64,000 nucleotides of DNA from Dysidea avara (lineage: Eukaryota > Porifera > Demospongiae > Dictyoceratida > Dysideidae), in contig NC_089280.1 in assembly GCF_963678975.1 (NCBI RefSeq), forward strand, positions 15,079,280 through 15,143,279, written 5' to 3'. The notes below the pieces were generated by a model. The model saw only the letters and a list, made by a program, of their open reading frames with translations, did not search any database and was not told the origin of the DNA. Of the stretch, positions 1 through 11,430 are shown piece by piece (positions within the stretch are counted from its first letter, which is position 1; each line of letters opens with the position of its first letter). The translations under genes were made by a program, and so were the position numbers.

Positions 1-3000
1 TTTCAGGACCACTACACAATTACACCACCTCTATGACATCTAGTGTCTTTCACTTTAGTTCTGTACATCATTGTACGACTCCTCTGATGATACCTCTAGT
101 GGAGATGTGTGGGAATCTGACCTTGGGCCAAACAAACAGAGTACATTCATGACTCAGTAACACATCAGAGTGCTGCTATCTAGTGAAGTTTCCATGGAAA
201 CCCAACCACCGTGTATTGACTAACAACAAATCCACCTGTGAGCGACGGGCACGGTCACTCACTTGTAAACTAATGAACAGTACACTGACATGCTTAAGGT
301 ATAATACAGGAATAGTTCAAACGTGATTTCATCGAGAAGGTATCTGACTCAGAATTATCTAAGCCCTGCCGTTAGATACCACACCATGGAGTACACAAGG
401 ATTCAACAACAACTCTCCTCAGGATAGTGTATGACTGCAGCAGCCATGAAGCTAAGCATTTGGCCAGTCTCAATGCTTGTCTGGAACCAGGTGCTCCATT
501 TCACCAACAGCTCCCTGCTATCCTCCCCTGTTTCCGTTCTCACAAGTTTTGTATCAGTGCTAACATTGAGAAGGCATTTCTACATGTCCAGTTACATTAC
601 AAAGATTGTTTTATCCGTTTCCTCTGGCTATGCTGTCCTGGTGATCCTGAGAGTCAACTTCAAATGTACTGCTTCAGAGTTGTCCTGTTTGGTTCAGCCA
701 GTTCTCCATTTATGCTGTACACTGCTCCCCACTGCCATTTAACACAGTGTAGTTCTACAATTTCCAAGGAAGAATCTCTATGTGGACAACATTTTGTTAG
801 GGTGATCCACTGGAGAAGAGTTGGTAGTATACTACAGGGAAGCCAGAGCAATCCTATCTGAAGATTTCAATTTAAGGAGCTGGGCATCTAACAGCACACA
901 GTTATGTAATTCAGCAAAGTTACTGATGGCTGTAAACAGTTCAACACCCTTGGATTAGTGTGGAACACTGCTAATGATAACTTGTCACTTGCTCAGAAAG
1001 TTTTCTCTATGGACCATTCTTTGGCCACAAAGCGTGAAGTACTGCAGCAATCCTCAAAGGTTTTCAACCCGTTGGGCTTCACATCCCCAGTTACTGTTAG
1101 AGCCATGTTACTGCTACAACAGCTATGGCAGAAGAAGTTACCATGGGACAATCCACTTCCACTAGAACATCAGCAGTTATGGCAAACCATTTTACATGAT
1201 CTTTAGCAATTGCACACTATTTCTATTCCTAGATGCTACTGGAAAAATGGCTAAAGTACAGATGCTCCAGTTGAACTTCACATATTATGTGATGCTAGCA
1301 TCAGGGCTTCATACTTTTGTCAAGGGAATGGAACAGCCTTCGTGATTTCCAGGAATAGGGTAGCCCCACTGAAGCAGCTAACTTTACCCAGGCTAGAACT
1401 AATGGGTGCCACTATCGCAGCACAGCTGTTTACTTTGATCAGTTCCTCAATCCAATGCAATATTGAATCAATCTACATGTGGTGTGACAGCCAAATTGTA
1501 CTCCATTGGCTCAACAGTGACAAGAAGCTGAAGCAGTTTGTCTCGAATCGTGTAGCAGCAATCACCAAGGTCTGTCCTGTTCAATGATGGGGTTACTTCC
1601 TATCTGCAGATAATCCCACTGGCTTGTTGACTACAGGCATTTCACTACCTTCCTTACAAGCATCTAAGATTTGGGCACATGGACCAGAGTGGATCATACA
1701 TGAACAACATAGACCGACATGGGAGTCCCAATGAGATATTACATGTCCAAATTTCTGTTGCAGAAGCTGAGGTACTGCCACCCGATTAGGTGAAGAAACT
1801 TGTGAAGATAACAAATACACCCTACTGTGGCAACTATTCTTGACATAAAAAGGTACGGCACACTATCTAAGCTGTTGTATGTGACCTCATATGTACCACG
1901 ATTCATTGAATGTATTAAATCATGTGACACAGGGCCAATTACAGCCAGTGAACTTTGCAAGGCACAGATGATGTGGATTCAAAGTCAACCTACTTGAAGG
2001 AAATCACCTCATTGCAAAAAAGCCAGACATCCAGTCGGCGCCTTCAGACAACTTTAACTGTTTTTGGACTCTTCAAACATTCTTCTGTGTGGCAGGATAC
2101 ATAATGCTCCGGTTGACCACAACAAGTTTCCATACCTCCTCCATGCTGATCATAGATTACTATACTGGTTATGTATGCCACTCATGGTACCCAACTACAT
2201 GGAGGAGCACACAGTACTGTGACTGTCCTGAAACAGCATTACTGGGTCCCAGCAGCATGGAGAGTAGTGGCAAAATTACTGCGGAAGTATGTGATCTGCC
2301 GTAGAGTTCCTTACCCCCACCATTGTCACTAGCCAGAGTTCAGGATGGACCTTCCTTTAGTGTGACTGGAGTTGACTTTACAGGAGCAATGTATGTTAAG
2401 AATGAAGGAGCACAAGGTGTATGTCTGTCTGTTTACCTATGCCAGTTCATCTTGAAGTTGTGACTGACCTCACTGAGGTGATATTTCTACAGGCTTTCCA
2501 AAGGCTTGCTGCCCACAAGTCACCACCTCGATTGGTCATATCGGACAATGCGTCAACATACACATCAGCAGCCAAGGAGTTAAACAAACTCCAACACTGA
2601 AGTCAACTCACATGCACAAGGGTACAACATGGCAATTTATCCCCAAGAGATCTAGCTCCTTGGTATGGGGGCTTTTGGGAGAGGTTAGTTGGGATGGTAA
2701 AGATGTCAATAAAGATGTTGGGCCGAGTCTTTGTTACTCTGACTGTTCTACAGACCACCATTGTTGAAGTTAAGGCAGTGCTTAACGATCAACCACAAAC
2801 CTACCTCTCATCTGCCACAGGAGACCCAGAGCCACTTACACCTTCACACCTGTTATGTGGACGCCGGATTGTTCCTCTACCACACCCAGATGTAGGAGAT
2901 GAAGAGATATCTGATCCAGACTACCAGTGTGCTGACCAATTAAGAAGTAAGGTAGACTGACAAGGCTTACTATTACAACAGTTTCAATCACGTTGGAAGG

Positions 3001-3340
3001 AGAGGTATCTAACATCAGTGCGGGAAGTACACCACACGACAGGTATTACTAAGCAGGCAGTTAAGATAGGTGATGTGGTATAAATACATGATGACACACC
3101 CAGAACAGAGGAAACTTGGAGTGATTGAAGAACTTGTGAAGGTAAATGATGGTTTTATTAAATCAGTTACTCTACATACAAGTGGTCATACCAATCAACC
3201 TATTGCATGTCTCTATCCTCTGGAGGTGTCTACAGATGACTAAACTTGAATTCACAAGTGATGATGAATCTTCACAGCAACGACCCACTAGGAGGGCTAT
3301 GGTCAGAGCAAGACACAAGCTAGCTGAATGTACTGAAAAG
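1..3340 (+). mobile_element. BEL/Pao LTR-retroelement relic, partial
   Basis: A decayed BEL/Pao element that runs in from before the window start. Parts recognisable by comparison with the better-preserved copy at 23-29 kb are reverse transcriptase (about 0.3-1.2 kb), RNase H (about 1.3-1.7 kb), integrase (about 2.0-2.9 kb) and the C-terminal region (to about 3.34 kb). It is heavily broken, with many interruptions, so it is an old copy. No flanking LTR could be recognised: the 5' part lies outside the window, and the 3' end is occupied by a hAT-like MITE beginning at 3341. No coding function is implied. Confidence 0.85.
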
Positions 3341-3743
3341 TAGGGTTCCACCAATACAGAAAAATACCTACCAATCCAATACCCAGCAGTAAATTTTGAC
3401 TGATACCGATAATTGCCATACAATTTACACACCCCTGAAGTTAGCTATGTGTGACTGAGTAGAATATTTTATAGCGCAGTGACTGTTGTATTAGAGTATT
3501 TTGAGCAGTTGCTCAATGGTCAACAAAGCAATTCCTGCACCTTTCATGCTAGAATAATGCTCAACATATTTCCAGCCTGTTATACCCCAAGTTTGCTAGC
3601 ATAGCATTTATGATGATAGTTATGATGACGATTGGCACAAGTGGCTATTAATCAGTATCGGAATACCTAAATAACCGATACCGATCGATACCAAAATGCC
3701 CAATATCCGCTCCGATACTGATCCGACTATCAGTGGAACACTA
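3341..3743. mobile_element. hAT-like MITE with 8-bp target duplication
   Basis: Terminal inverted repeats TAGGGTTCCAC (left) and TAGTGTTCCAC (right, reverse complement) bound about 403 bp. The 8-bp direct repeat CTGAAAAG flanks it at 3333-3340 and 3744-3751. An 8-bp duplication with TAG-type ends fits a non-autonomous hAT element. It sits at the 3' edge of the BEL relic and so is younger than it. The interior has many 'GATACCGAT'-like words, also seen near 15.73 kb and 33.2 kb. One copy of the dispersed ACTCTAATA-type motif lies inside (3481-3502, reverse orientation). Confidence 0.8.
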
Positions 3744-4020
3744 CTGAAAAGCTATGTCATCCCCTGGAGGATGTGAATGATGACTGATGTTTATACATTG
3801 TCATATTTAGATTTGCTATAGTTCTGTACTTAATATTGTGTTTGTACACGTGATCCTTTGTGTGTGTTATATAGAAGCTTTTCCGCTTCATATGTGCAAC
3901 GTGACAAGGAGTAAAGTGGCTTTCCTCAAGTGTTCTGGCCAACATAACCTGGTAACTGTGATGACCGGTATTTGGAACTATTTGCCCATCCGTCACAATC
4001 ACAAACATTCATGACTGCTA

Positions 4021-4233
4021 CTAAACAGCACCATGTGGTAATGTAAGAACTTTAATACCATTTGACTCATGGAAAATGGGAGTCACTGTATATGGAAAAC
4101 CTGGAATACTAAAACTCAGATCAGCTATACTGTCTGTAGCTTCATATTTGTGATTGTTCTCATGTGCAATTCCTGATGACATGTCACAGATTATTAATAA
4201 TAGTACAGCAGAATAGACAGCTTTTATGAGCAT
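4021..4233 (-). CDS. Small ORF with a signal-peptide-like start, unknown
   Basis: A 70-residue ATG-to-stop ORF. The first about 20 residues (MLIKAVYSAVLLLIICDMSS) look like a secretion signal: one early lysine, a hydrophobic run, then small residues. The remainder is polar with no cysteine. I recognise no family. It may be chance, or an exon or 3' piece of the gene suspected at 4.5-5.7 kb on the same strand. An AATAAA signal (minus strand) lies just upstream at about 4391-4396. Reported only as a possibility. Confidence 0.15.
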   Translation of the reverse strand: MLIKAVYSAVLLLIICDMSSGIAHENNHKYEATDSIADLSFSIPGFPYTVTPIFHESNGIKVLTLPHGAV

Positions 4234-4519
4234 TAATTTCGTCGTGGTAAATGCATAGCTCAGTCATGTTTTGATTTTTCTCAGTTTGCGCCTGGTTGTG
4301 AGAAGGTGCTGTAAGCCATAACTTACCCAGCAATGGATTCACCTGTTCATGGAGAGCATGATGATGAAAGTTACATCGCTCATACAAAACTTTATTCACA
4401 AGTTATAGTTGTTAAAGCACCTGTAGTATATTATTACTGTACAAATCAATCATTTCACTTTGTAGTTTGGTTGACCATTCGATACCGGCCTATCTAGACA
4501 ACGGAATGGAATTAGATCT

Positions 4520-5729
4520 GGTCACATACGTATCTACCATTTGCAGCCTACATAATATGGCTTCATTAATAGTGACACCAAAGATTACTCACATGGCAGT
4601 TCTACTTTGCACTCACCAACTGCTTTGCCACCAACAGGCTTCGTTTCAATTGCTAAATCAGAATATTAAGGGTAACATTAAAGGAAGTACAGTGTATTTA
4701 CTACCCACTTACCATCTGCTGACTCTGAAATACTTGGCACCTTTATAGTATGAACTAATAGAGGAGCTGGTTTATCTTCAGAAACTGTTGTGTTCCTACC
4801 TAGGTATATTTATATAGGAACATCACATACAATAAAGTATGGACATGTACACACATACTTATCAAGAGTAGAGTATAATGGCATATCAGTCTGTAAAAAA
4901 GGTTTCTGCAACACACATTTAAACCCATAATTTAACATCTTGCGCTACATAGCAGCAGGTCTCTGCTAAGTAAAAATACATAGGCTCATAAAGCATTGAG
5001 CCCAGCTGTACACTGTACTTACGCAACACAAAATTGTACACCTAACTGGAACAATTCACACACGTGATTTTCAAATGTAAATGCTTATGTGCAGTGCTTT
5101 AGATGTGTTGAATAACTACCTCAGTATGCATCTAACAATCTAGGAAGTCACATCTTAGAGCAATCACGTGTGCAAATTGTTCAACTGCATTCACAAGCAA
5201 CCTGAAATCAATTATACTCTCAGAATGCTATAGAACCATTAAACACCCCATTCCAAAACGTTGCAAGGGGTGTCATGTAGGTACGCGCTGTAGGTAGATC
5301 TGCAACCACGGTCAAAGTCTTGACCGGCCAAAATTTTGCTTTGACCTGTGACTAAGAGCCTTTCCGACCTTTGACTGGTGACTTAGCAACAATATTTCAG
5401 CACTTTTCGATTGTGGGTTGGAAGCTTTTACCCTTGACCATTGAATTGGCACAATATTGGTGGCCTTGACCTTTTACTTAGACTGTGGTCGCAGATCTAC
5501 CTACAGTGAATGCCTGTGTGTGCACCCCCTTGCGTTGTACTTAGCTGTAGATAATTACATCTATGGCTTCAGAGTGAGGTTTCATAGTTGTTTAAACTTA
5601 GCCCAAACCACGCGGGTGGGCACTTGGTTTGAAACTATACTTATGGTGTGATCGATCTTGACAGCATTAATTTCAAATCGTCTGTAAAAATTATTGATGT
5701 TTACCTTTCACTCTTGATTTCTTAGCCAT
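4520..5729 (-). CDS. Possible small spliced gene, unknown product
   Basis: Several exon-like pieces with consistent phases suggest a minus-strand gene. A first exon (5729 down to about 5705) reads MAKKSRVK in a good start context and ends at a GTAAAC donor. The next candidate (about 5622) joins in frame to give VSNQVPTRVVWAK. Further down, an exon near 4895-4850 (KPFLQTDMPLYSTLDK), one near 4785-4700 ending at GTAAGT, and one near 4640 ending at GTGAGT also join in frame with each other (NTTVSEDKPAP..., then IETKPVGGKAV). The link between the first two and last three exons is not resolved, and a MITE (5267-5533) lies between them. A poly(A) signal at about 4391-4396 would suit the 3' end. No family recognised. 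Confidence 0.3.
5267..5533. mobile_element. Inverted-repeat element (MITE-like)
   Basis: The left arm (GCAAGGGGTG..., then GTAGGTAGATCTGCAACCAC at about 5290) is matched by the right arm in reverse complement (GTGGTCGCAGATCTACCTAC near 5484-5505, ending CACCCCCTTGC). The interior is rich in 'TTGACC' words. No unambiguous target duplication. Family unknown. Confidence 0.6.
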
Positions 5730-5739
5730 GGGAGGTGAC

Positions 5740-7288
5740 GCACTCAGAGAATATTGTCGTTGTCTTGAACTTAATTTGCGAAGCATGTATCTACATGTAC
5801 AACCGACAGACAAATCGCATTTAAATAAGATAGAACTTTATACATGTACCTACCCGTCCATGAATACTCCAGCGAAAGTCAGGTTTACTAAAGTTGTCTC
5901 TAATTTCACTTACAGCTCGAATTGTATTGCATTCGAGGACTGGGTGTAAAAACTCACCAATATTTATAAAATGGCAATTAATTAGAATACAGGACAAAAG
6001 GGCAGTATTATGTCTATTATTCGTGATTATATTGTACAGAACTCAAAGTTGAGTGTAAAAGTACGAATTAATTATAAAGATTACTTAAACTGTTCTTGAA
6101 TTGAGACAAGAATTCTGACATCACCACGTCTAGCAGGAGGCCAGTTCTCGACTTGTTACTACACAAATGCTGGATATATCCTACTTTTCAAACATACTTA
6201 GTGCAATTAATATAAACATCTTAGGCCTTTATAAGGCCTTCTGGTATACAGGCTCTGCCTTTACCAGGTACTTTAATCATAATATGTACTCCTAAGAATC
6301 AGTGGTAGGAGCATGCAGTCAAAGTGTACATACTCGTCACAGGTACCAGTTGAGAATAACGCAGTACAAGTGGTGGTGTCATGCAGGGAACAGTTTTGTT
6401 TGCTCACTGCATGCTTAGGCTACCATGTACTCTCCTCATTAATTAGCTAATAAAAATCTAAATCATGTATTCAGCTCTCTTTGTATCATTATCATTCAAA
6501 CAAATTAAATTGGTGTTTTGATTCCCATGATTAGACAATCTGATTCTATTGGCATCCCACACTCCAAATGCTTAGAACAGCTTTTTCAGTTCACAACTAA
6601 ACAAGTATATATATGTTGTACCACCAGCTGGATATTTTTCAAGCCCTAACAAGTACGGTATAGTCTTACATAGCCAGACCACCTGTTTTTCTTTTGTGTG
6701 GGGGTGGCAAACCTCACCTTTTCCTGCCCCCACACAAAGAAAGTGGTCTGAGACTAGGTACTGTATTGATTCACTTTATGGCAGATTTTTACCAATAATA
6801 TATATATATATATATAGGACAAAATAAACACTTCTGCCTTTTGTGTTCACCTGCAATTTATAAACCATTACCTTTTTTTAAAAATACTTGGTCTCCTCAA
6901 ATAGATTTATTATAATAGAATTGCTGCCAAGTAATGTGTTTACCTTCCTTAATTAGCAAGCCAACACCTCCTGTGAGGTCTAACCAACCTATAACTTTTT
7001 AACCACTGTCCTCCCTGCGAGTAAGGATGGGTCAAAGATTATGCTTGACAACATCATGGGGCAAGCCTGATCTATGCAGCAAGCACAACACTAAGATAAA
7101 GACTGGCTAGATGCACAGATGGAAAGGAGTACCAGTTACTAACGTCACTGATGTAGTGGAGTAGCCAATGAGGGTAATATGGCAGACCTGTTAACAGCAC
7201 CCACATTGACTATAAGTCATAAGGATGTTGTGTCTTTAATTTATTCACCACTTTTGTTTGAATATATATTTTATGCTGTGAATGGAAG
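5740..7288. other. Non-coding, repeats only
   Basis: No supportable gene. Contains a 96-bp hairpin element (6661-6756) with arms beginning TAGTCT and a core of TTGTGTGGGGG against CCCCCACACAA, and a short (TA)n run near 6797-6817. The ATG-started ORF at 5728-5949 (+) has no recognisable content and overlaps the suspected minus-strand first exon. Confidence 0.6.
6661..6756. repeat. 96-bp foldback element
   Basis: The arms start and end with TAGTCT/AGACTA and pair through AGACCAC...TTGTGTGGGGG and its reverse complement. GGTA is found on both sides (ends at 6660; starts at 6757), a possible 4-bp target duplication. Very short, so probably a solo hairpin or a minimal MITE. Confidence 0.5.
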
Positions 7289-7674
7289 TAGAGCTGAGTG
7301 ATAGTTGTGATCTATCAATTATCATGATAGTGAGTAACAATCGTGACTATGATAGTATGTAATCATACTATCGTGAGAAATTATGCATATCTGTTCTTAG
7401 TCAAAAAAAAGAAGTACACATGATATTGTTAAACTGTGAAAGTCCAGTAGAGCATGCACAACAAAGATTACAACTAATGCATAATGAATTTTACCAATAT
7501 AGTATTAGAAAAGCAGATACGTGGTGTGTAATTGGATTATTCATGTGTCATATATGTGAAGTTGAGTGCCTTTGATAACTGCTACTAATATCGTGATATA
7601 TATACTATCGCTATCGTGATATATAAGTTACTATCAGTCGTGAATAGTGATAGTTGTATTATTGCTCAGCTCTA
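7289..7674. mobile_element. hAT-like MITE with perfect 8-bp target duplication
   Basis: The ends are perfect 10-bp inverted repeats TAGAGCTGAG/CTCAGCTCTA. AATGGAAG is duplicated exactly at 7281-7288 and 7675-7682. The interior is full of ATCGTGATA-type words. This structure is diagnostic for a non-autonomous hAT element. Confidence 0.85.
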
Positions 7675-8077
7675 AATGGAAGTAGCTATGGAGACAATTA
7701 GAGTATTTTGTTTAAGGTGTGTGTTCTATTAGAGTAATTGAACAGGGCTGTGTGTATCAGGAAATTATCCGAACTTTACATATACTCATTATACTGTATA
7801 GCACATTGCCTATTTCTGGATGATCAGTTACAAGGTTTGTACTGCAATGATGTTTACAGACCACTTGTATTCTAATACCCCTGTCTTGCTTCAAATGCAG
7901 TTTCACGTTATTCCTCACCCATAGCATCACACCTATATAGTTTGTTTCTGTACTATATGGAGAAACATAGCGCCATGAGAGCCACATGCAAACCTTGCTT
8001 CTCTGTTCATAAGGATGGTTTTTATGGCCTGCATCAAAGCATTTAACACATTTGGTGTCGACAGTTTTTTTATTAAG

Positions 8078-8529
8078 AATAGACAGATTTCATAGTAAGG
8101 CTTTATAGTGTATAATAATAACCATTGCCCCTAGCAACCTGAATTTCCCGGTGATAAAAACATTTGAATTAACTTCTCCAAATTTTGAAAGGATAGCATG
8201 TATATGTCATAAGATGACATTTTGAAATGTGTGGTTTTCCCATACAAATCTATGTAAGGGGGCTACAGTTGCCCCTTCTGGGAAATCACGTAAATGAGGT
8301 GTTTTCAATATATGGAGAAACTAAAATTTCAAATAATTCATAATCAATTTTACATAATTTGTAGGTGTGAATGTCAACAATAATCTCTCCAAAGTTTTAT
8401 ATCATGACTTATATGCGCTATCCTTTTAAAACTTGGAGAAGTTACTTATACATTGACACCTACAAATAATGTAAAAATTAGGTTGCTAGGGGCAATGGTT
8501 AATTGTTTTCCTTATGAAATTTGTCTATT
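8078..8529. mobile_element. MITE family with CCCCTAGCAACCT ends, copy 1
   Basis: Long inverted arms: AATAGACAGATTTCATA and CCATTGCCCCTAGCAACCT on the left; AGGTTGCTAGGGGCAATGG and ATGAAATTTGTCTATT on the right. The interior (CAACTGTAGCCCC-type block, TTAAAACTTGGAGA blocks) is shared with 16747-17108, where it lies in the opposite orientation. No transposase ORF; non-autonomous. Confidence 0.75.
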
Positions 8530-9119
8530 GTTAAACTTTGCAATTTCTCCATGCATCCATATAAGGAGTAGAGAGCCTATACTTTTGTGTATGTGATGGT
8601 CAAGGGCCTTTGTGTAAAGTTTCAGTTACATGGCAGTCAAACCTCAGTCGAATCAACTACCACCAGTGTAGGGCTTGCCCCAATAAATCATGATTATCTG
8701 TTTTCATGACTAGCTATATATGACAGCTACACAACTGCAAAGCTAGAGGGTAAGTTTTTCCAGGGAAATTTTTGAAAATACTGTAGATGTTTTAAAATGG
8801 GCATCTACTATTAATTCCCTTTCTGCTTTTTGCTAACATTAAGGATACATTGCACATCCTGATAATTTTGTACTCATATCTTTTTACTCTTCACAAAATT
8901 CTGAAAGTGTTTCAGATTTAGATAAAATTTGCATGATCAATATAGTCCAATGCAATGCCAAGCAGGCACTTTTAACTTTAAAGGTACAAGACAATGGTTA
9001 TTAATGTATAATGGCTTAGGCCAAGCAGTGTGACTAGAAGTAATGTATGTTGCATGATTGACTGCTCTATTAGAATATGTTCAAAATTCAAGTGGTCCAG
9101 CATTAGCACCTCAAAGCAT

Positions 9120-9304
9120 AAGGACCATAGGCGGAAAGGGTGGGGGGCTAGGGGGCTGAAGCTCCCCTCGGTCTGCTGAGTAAGCCTCCCCTCAGAATGA
9201 TATCACGCGAAATTATCCTTCTTGGAGTGGGGCCGAAAACCGTGATCAAGATCGAGATACTCTAGTAGAGCAGTCACACTCTAATAAAGCAATCACAGTA
9301 TTAG
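9120..9304. repeat. Fragment of a GC-rich dispersed repeat plus the paired 18-bp motif
   Basis: GGCGGAAAGGGTGGGGGGCTAGGGGG near 9129 in an otherwise AT-rich sequence resembles the G-rich end of the GGTGGATCCAGGA repeat seen at 11.2, 12.9, 34.2 and 62.6 kb. It is followed by two direct copies of the ACTCTAATAGAACAGTCA-like motif (9255-9275 and 9278-9296). Function unknown. Confidence 0.4.
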
Positions 9305-9652
9305 CAAGAGTTCATAATATAAAGAGGGAGGGAGAGTGTCCAACACTGTATTACCTGGTCAAAACACACTGCGTTCAAAGATTGCGCAATGACTATCAGC
9401 ACCAAAAGTTATTAAATCACTACTGAAAGTGTGTTAATTCTATTAAAGCAAAGCACTAAGAATGCTTCCCTTTGATAAATCAGCACCTATCAACGCTCTT
9501 CAGTAGGTGAAGCCAGGTGACGAATTTGTATGGAATTATACTGAAGTATACTGAAATATTCAGGATATGATGCAATCTTTGAACACAGTGTGTTTTGACC
9601 AGGTAATACAGCGTTGGACACTCTCCCTCCCTCTTTATATTGTAAACTCTTG
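9305..9652. mobile_element. MITE with about 65-bp terminal inverted repeats
   Basis: The ends CAAGAGTTCATAATATAAAG and CTTTATATTGTAAACTCTTG open nearly identical arms of about 65-80 bp that include GAGAGTGTCCAAC and CCTGGTCAAAACACACTG. GTATTAG is duplicated at 9298-9304 and 9653-9659. 348 bp, no ORF. Arm similarity is high, so it is not very old. Confidence 0.8.
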
Positions 9653-10207
9653 GTATTAGTGTAGGGAGCTATGTAAGGATTTTTATGTAGTTTATCAGTA
9701 TAAATTCATAGCTGGTGAGGTGCATGGGCAGCTATTCAGTGTCAGCTGGTTGTGACTTTTTTTTGGTCTCACCTTACCAAACCAGAGACAATGTAGTGCC
9801 TCAGTTCATTTCTGCCCATGGTCAGCCCCCCCTCATATCAACTACTTCCTCCACCACTGATAAGGACTACAGCATTTCAATTATTCAGGACTCTTAATTG
9901 TTATCAAAAGATACATCAACATAATTTGAATAGCCAAAAATAATGCCTTGGTCGGTTTTATAGTGTGCAATGGTGACTACTGTTGCCACTGGTTACTCTA
10001 ATTGTTTAGTCGCTAATGGCCCACTTAGCAATTCCCAGATCCACAGCAGTTAATATAATACACTTTATCACATGTGCACTGCAAAATCTTCCTATTTTGT
10101 ACAGCCTTACCAACAAGTGTCATGTTTCATTATTTTGTGGGATTTGAAATGCAGCAGCATTTACTGGGACCTGAACATTCACACGTACCCCAAAATAATT
10201 AATTTGT

Positions 10208-11071
10208 ACAGGCCTGTCACAGCACTTAAACATTTCACAGACTCATTACCAGTTTACAAATACAGGCCTGTCTTTAATACAACACAGGCCTGTTGTACAG
10301 ATTAAAGGAAGTCACAGGCCTGCTAACATACAAAAATTAATCACTAATTGAAAACTATCCACAGAATGTAACAGGACTATGCAATTCTTTCACAGACTTG
10401 TAACAATTTTATAGAATTTGAGGGTATTTATTACAAGTTTAACCACAGGATAAACAGTGTTAACTAGAAGGATTCATATAGCTAGCACTGTTGATCTGGA
10501 AATATGAACAACAGTGCAGTCACGTGCACCAACATAGTGTGGGCGGGAGTTTTGAATAAGATTGAGGCGCCCGCCAACTGATTACTTAGTGACGTTCAAC
10601 AGACAAGTTGTAGTGAGCTGGAAAGCTGCTTTCCCACCCTCCGTCCCTTTAATTCACCTTTAATTCACCTAAATTCATCTCCATTGATCATGCCTAACCT
10701 GGTATGGTTAATATGACATGGGTTCAGAGTGTCAAAATATGGACAGCTGTGGGGTTGTTTACCACATGAGTTTGTAATGAAGATTTGTAGTGGCTGAATT
10801 GTCTCCCGGATCATGTGAGCATCTCACGTATGCCCAAAACTAGGAATATGGTTAGCTACACAATAACGATACAAGACAATTCAGCTATTCCACCCTGGTA
10901 CACCCATTCCTCCACACGAGCCTCATATGTATTCATATAATAGTATTGGTTGGTCATAGAAACTGCAACTAGTTAAAACAGGCTTATAGCACATTGGGTG
11001 ATCCATACAGGCCTGTAGCCATGTATCTAAAAACAGGCCTGTAGCCATGCATCTTAGAATAACAGGCCTGT
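10208..11071. repeat. Cluster of ACAGGCCTGT palindromes
   Basis: The 10-bp palindrome ACAGGCCTGT occurs exactly at 10208-10217, 10262-10271, 10283-10292, 11007-11016, 11033-11042 and 11062-11071, with a near match at 10314. The last two copies sit in a degenerate 26-28-bp tandem (each followed by GTAGCCATG or GTAAC). Such density is far above chance for a 10-mer in AT-rich DNA. Could be a degenerate satellite or a binding-site cluster. Confidence 0.7.
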
Positions 11072-11192
11072 AACAATATAAGTAAGGGATGACTTCTGTT
11101 TACAAAAGCTGCTGTAGTGAAAAGATCAGCATTGTATGCAAACTACTGTAAAACACAGATGGTGATAGGATCTAGTCACGTACGACATGTAA

Positions 11193-11430
11193 CAGGGGTG
11201 GATCCAGGAATTTGCTGTGGGGGGTGGGGCGCACATAGGTAGAAGTCATTCCACAGTGTGCAAAGCACACTCCGTAAAATGCGAAGCATGAGCCTTCTAG
11301 GGAAGCGGCCTGGGGGCATGCCCCCCCAAGAAAATTAAACATTCTGAGGGTGGCAATTTTGACTGAAATAAGGACTGAAATTTGTTGATAGTTCAACACT
11401 GGAAGTACTGGCAATATAGCTGCCAAGTTA
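11193..11430. repeat. GGTGGATCCAGGA repeat fragment
   Basis: Starts ACAGGGGTGGATCCAGGAAT and runs through G-rich, then CCCCCC-containing sequence (CATGCCCCCCCAAG near 11317). The same start is seen at 34171 in a complete element with 8-bp target duplication, and in variant form at 12909 and 62646. Only one end is clear here. Confidence 0.5.

Noticed and set aside
5728-5949. 73-codon plus-strand ORF beginning MGGDALREYC
   Set aside because: No recognisable content; overlaps the candidate minus-strand first exon and lies in repeat-rich DNA.
11172-11426. 84-codon minus-strand ORF
   Set aside because: It covers a dispersed GGTGGATCCAGGA repeat fragment; not a host gene.
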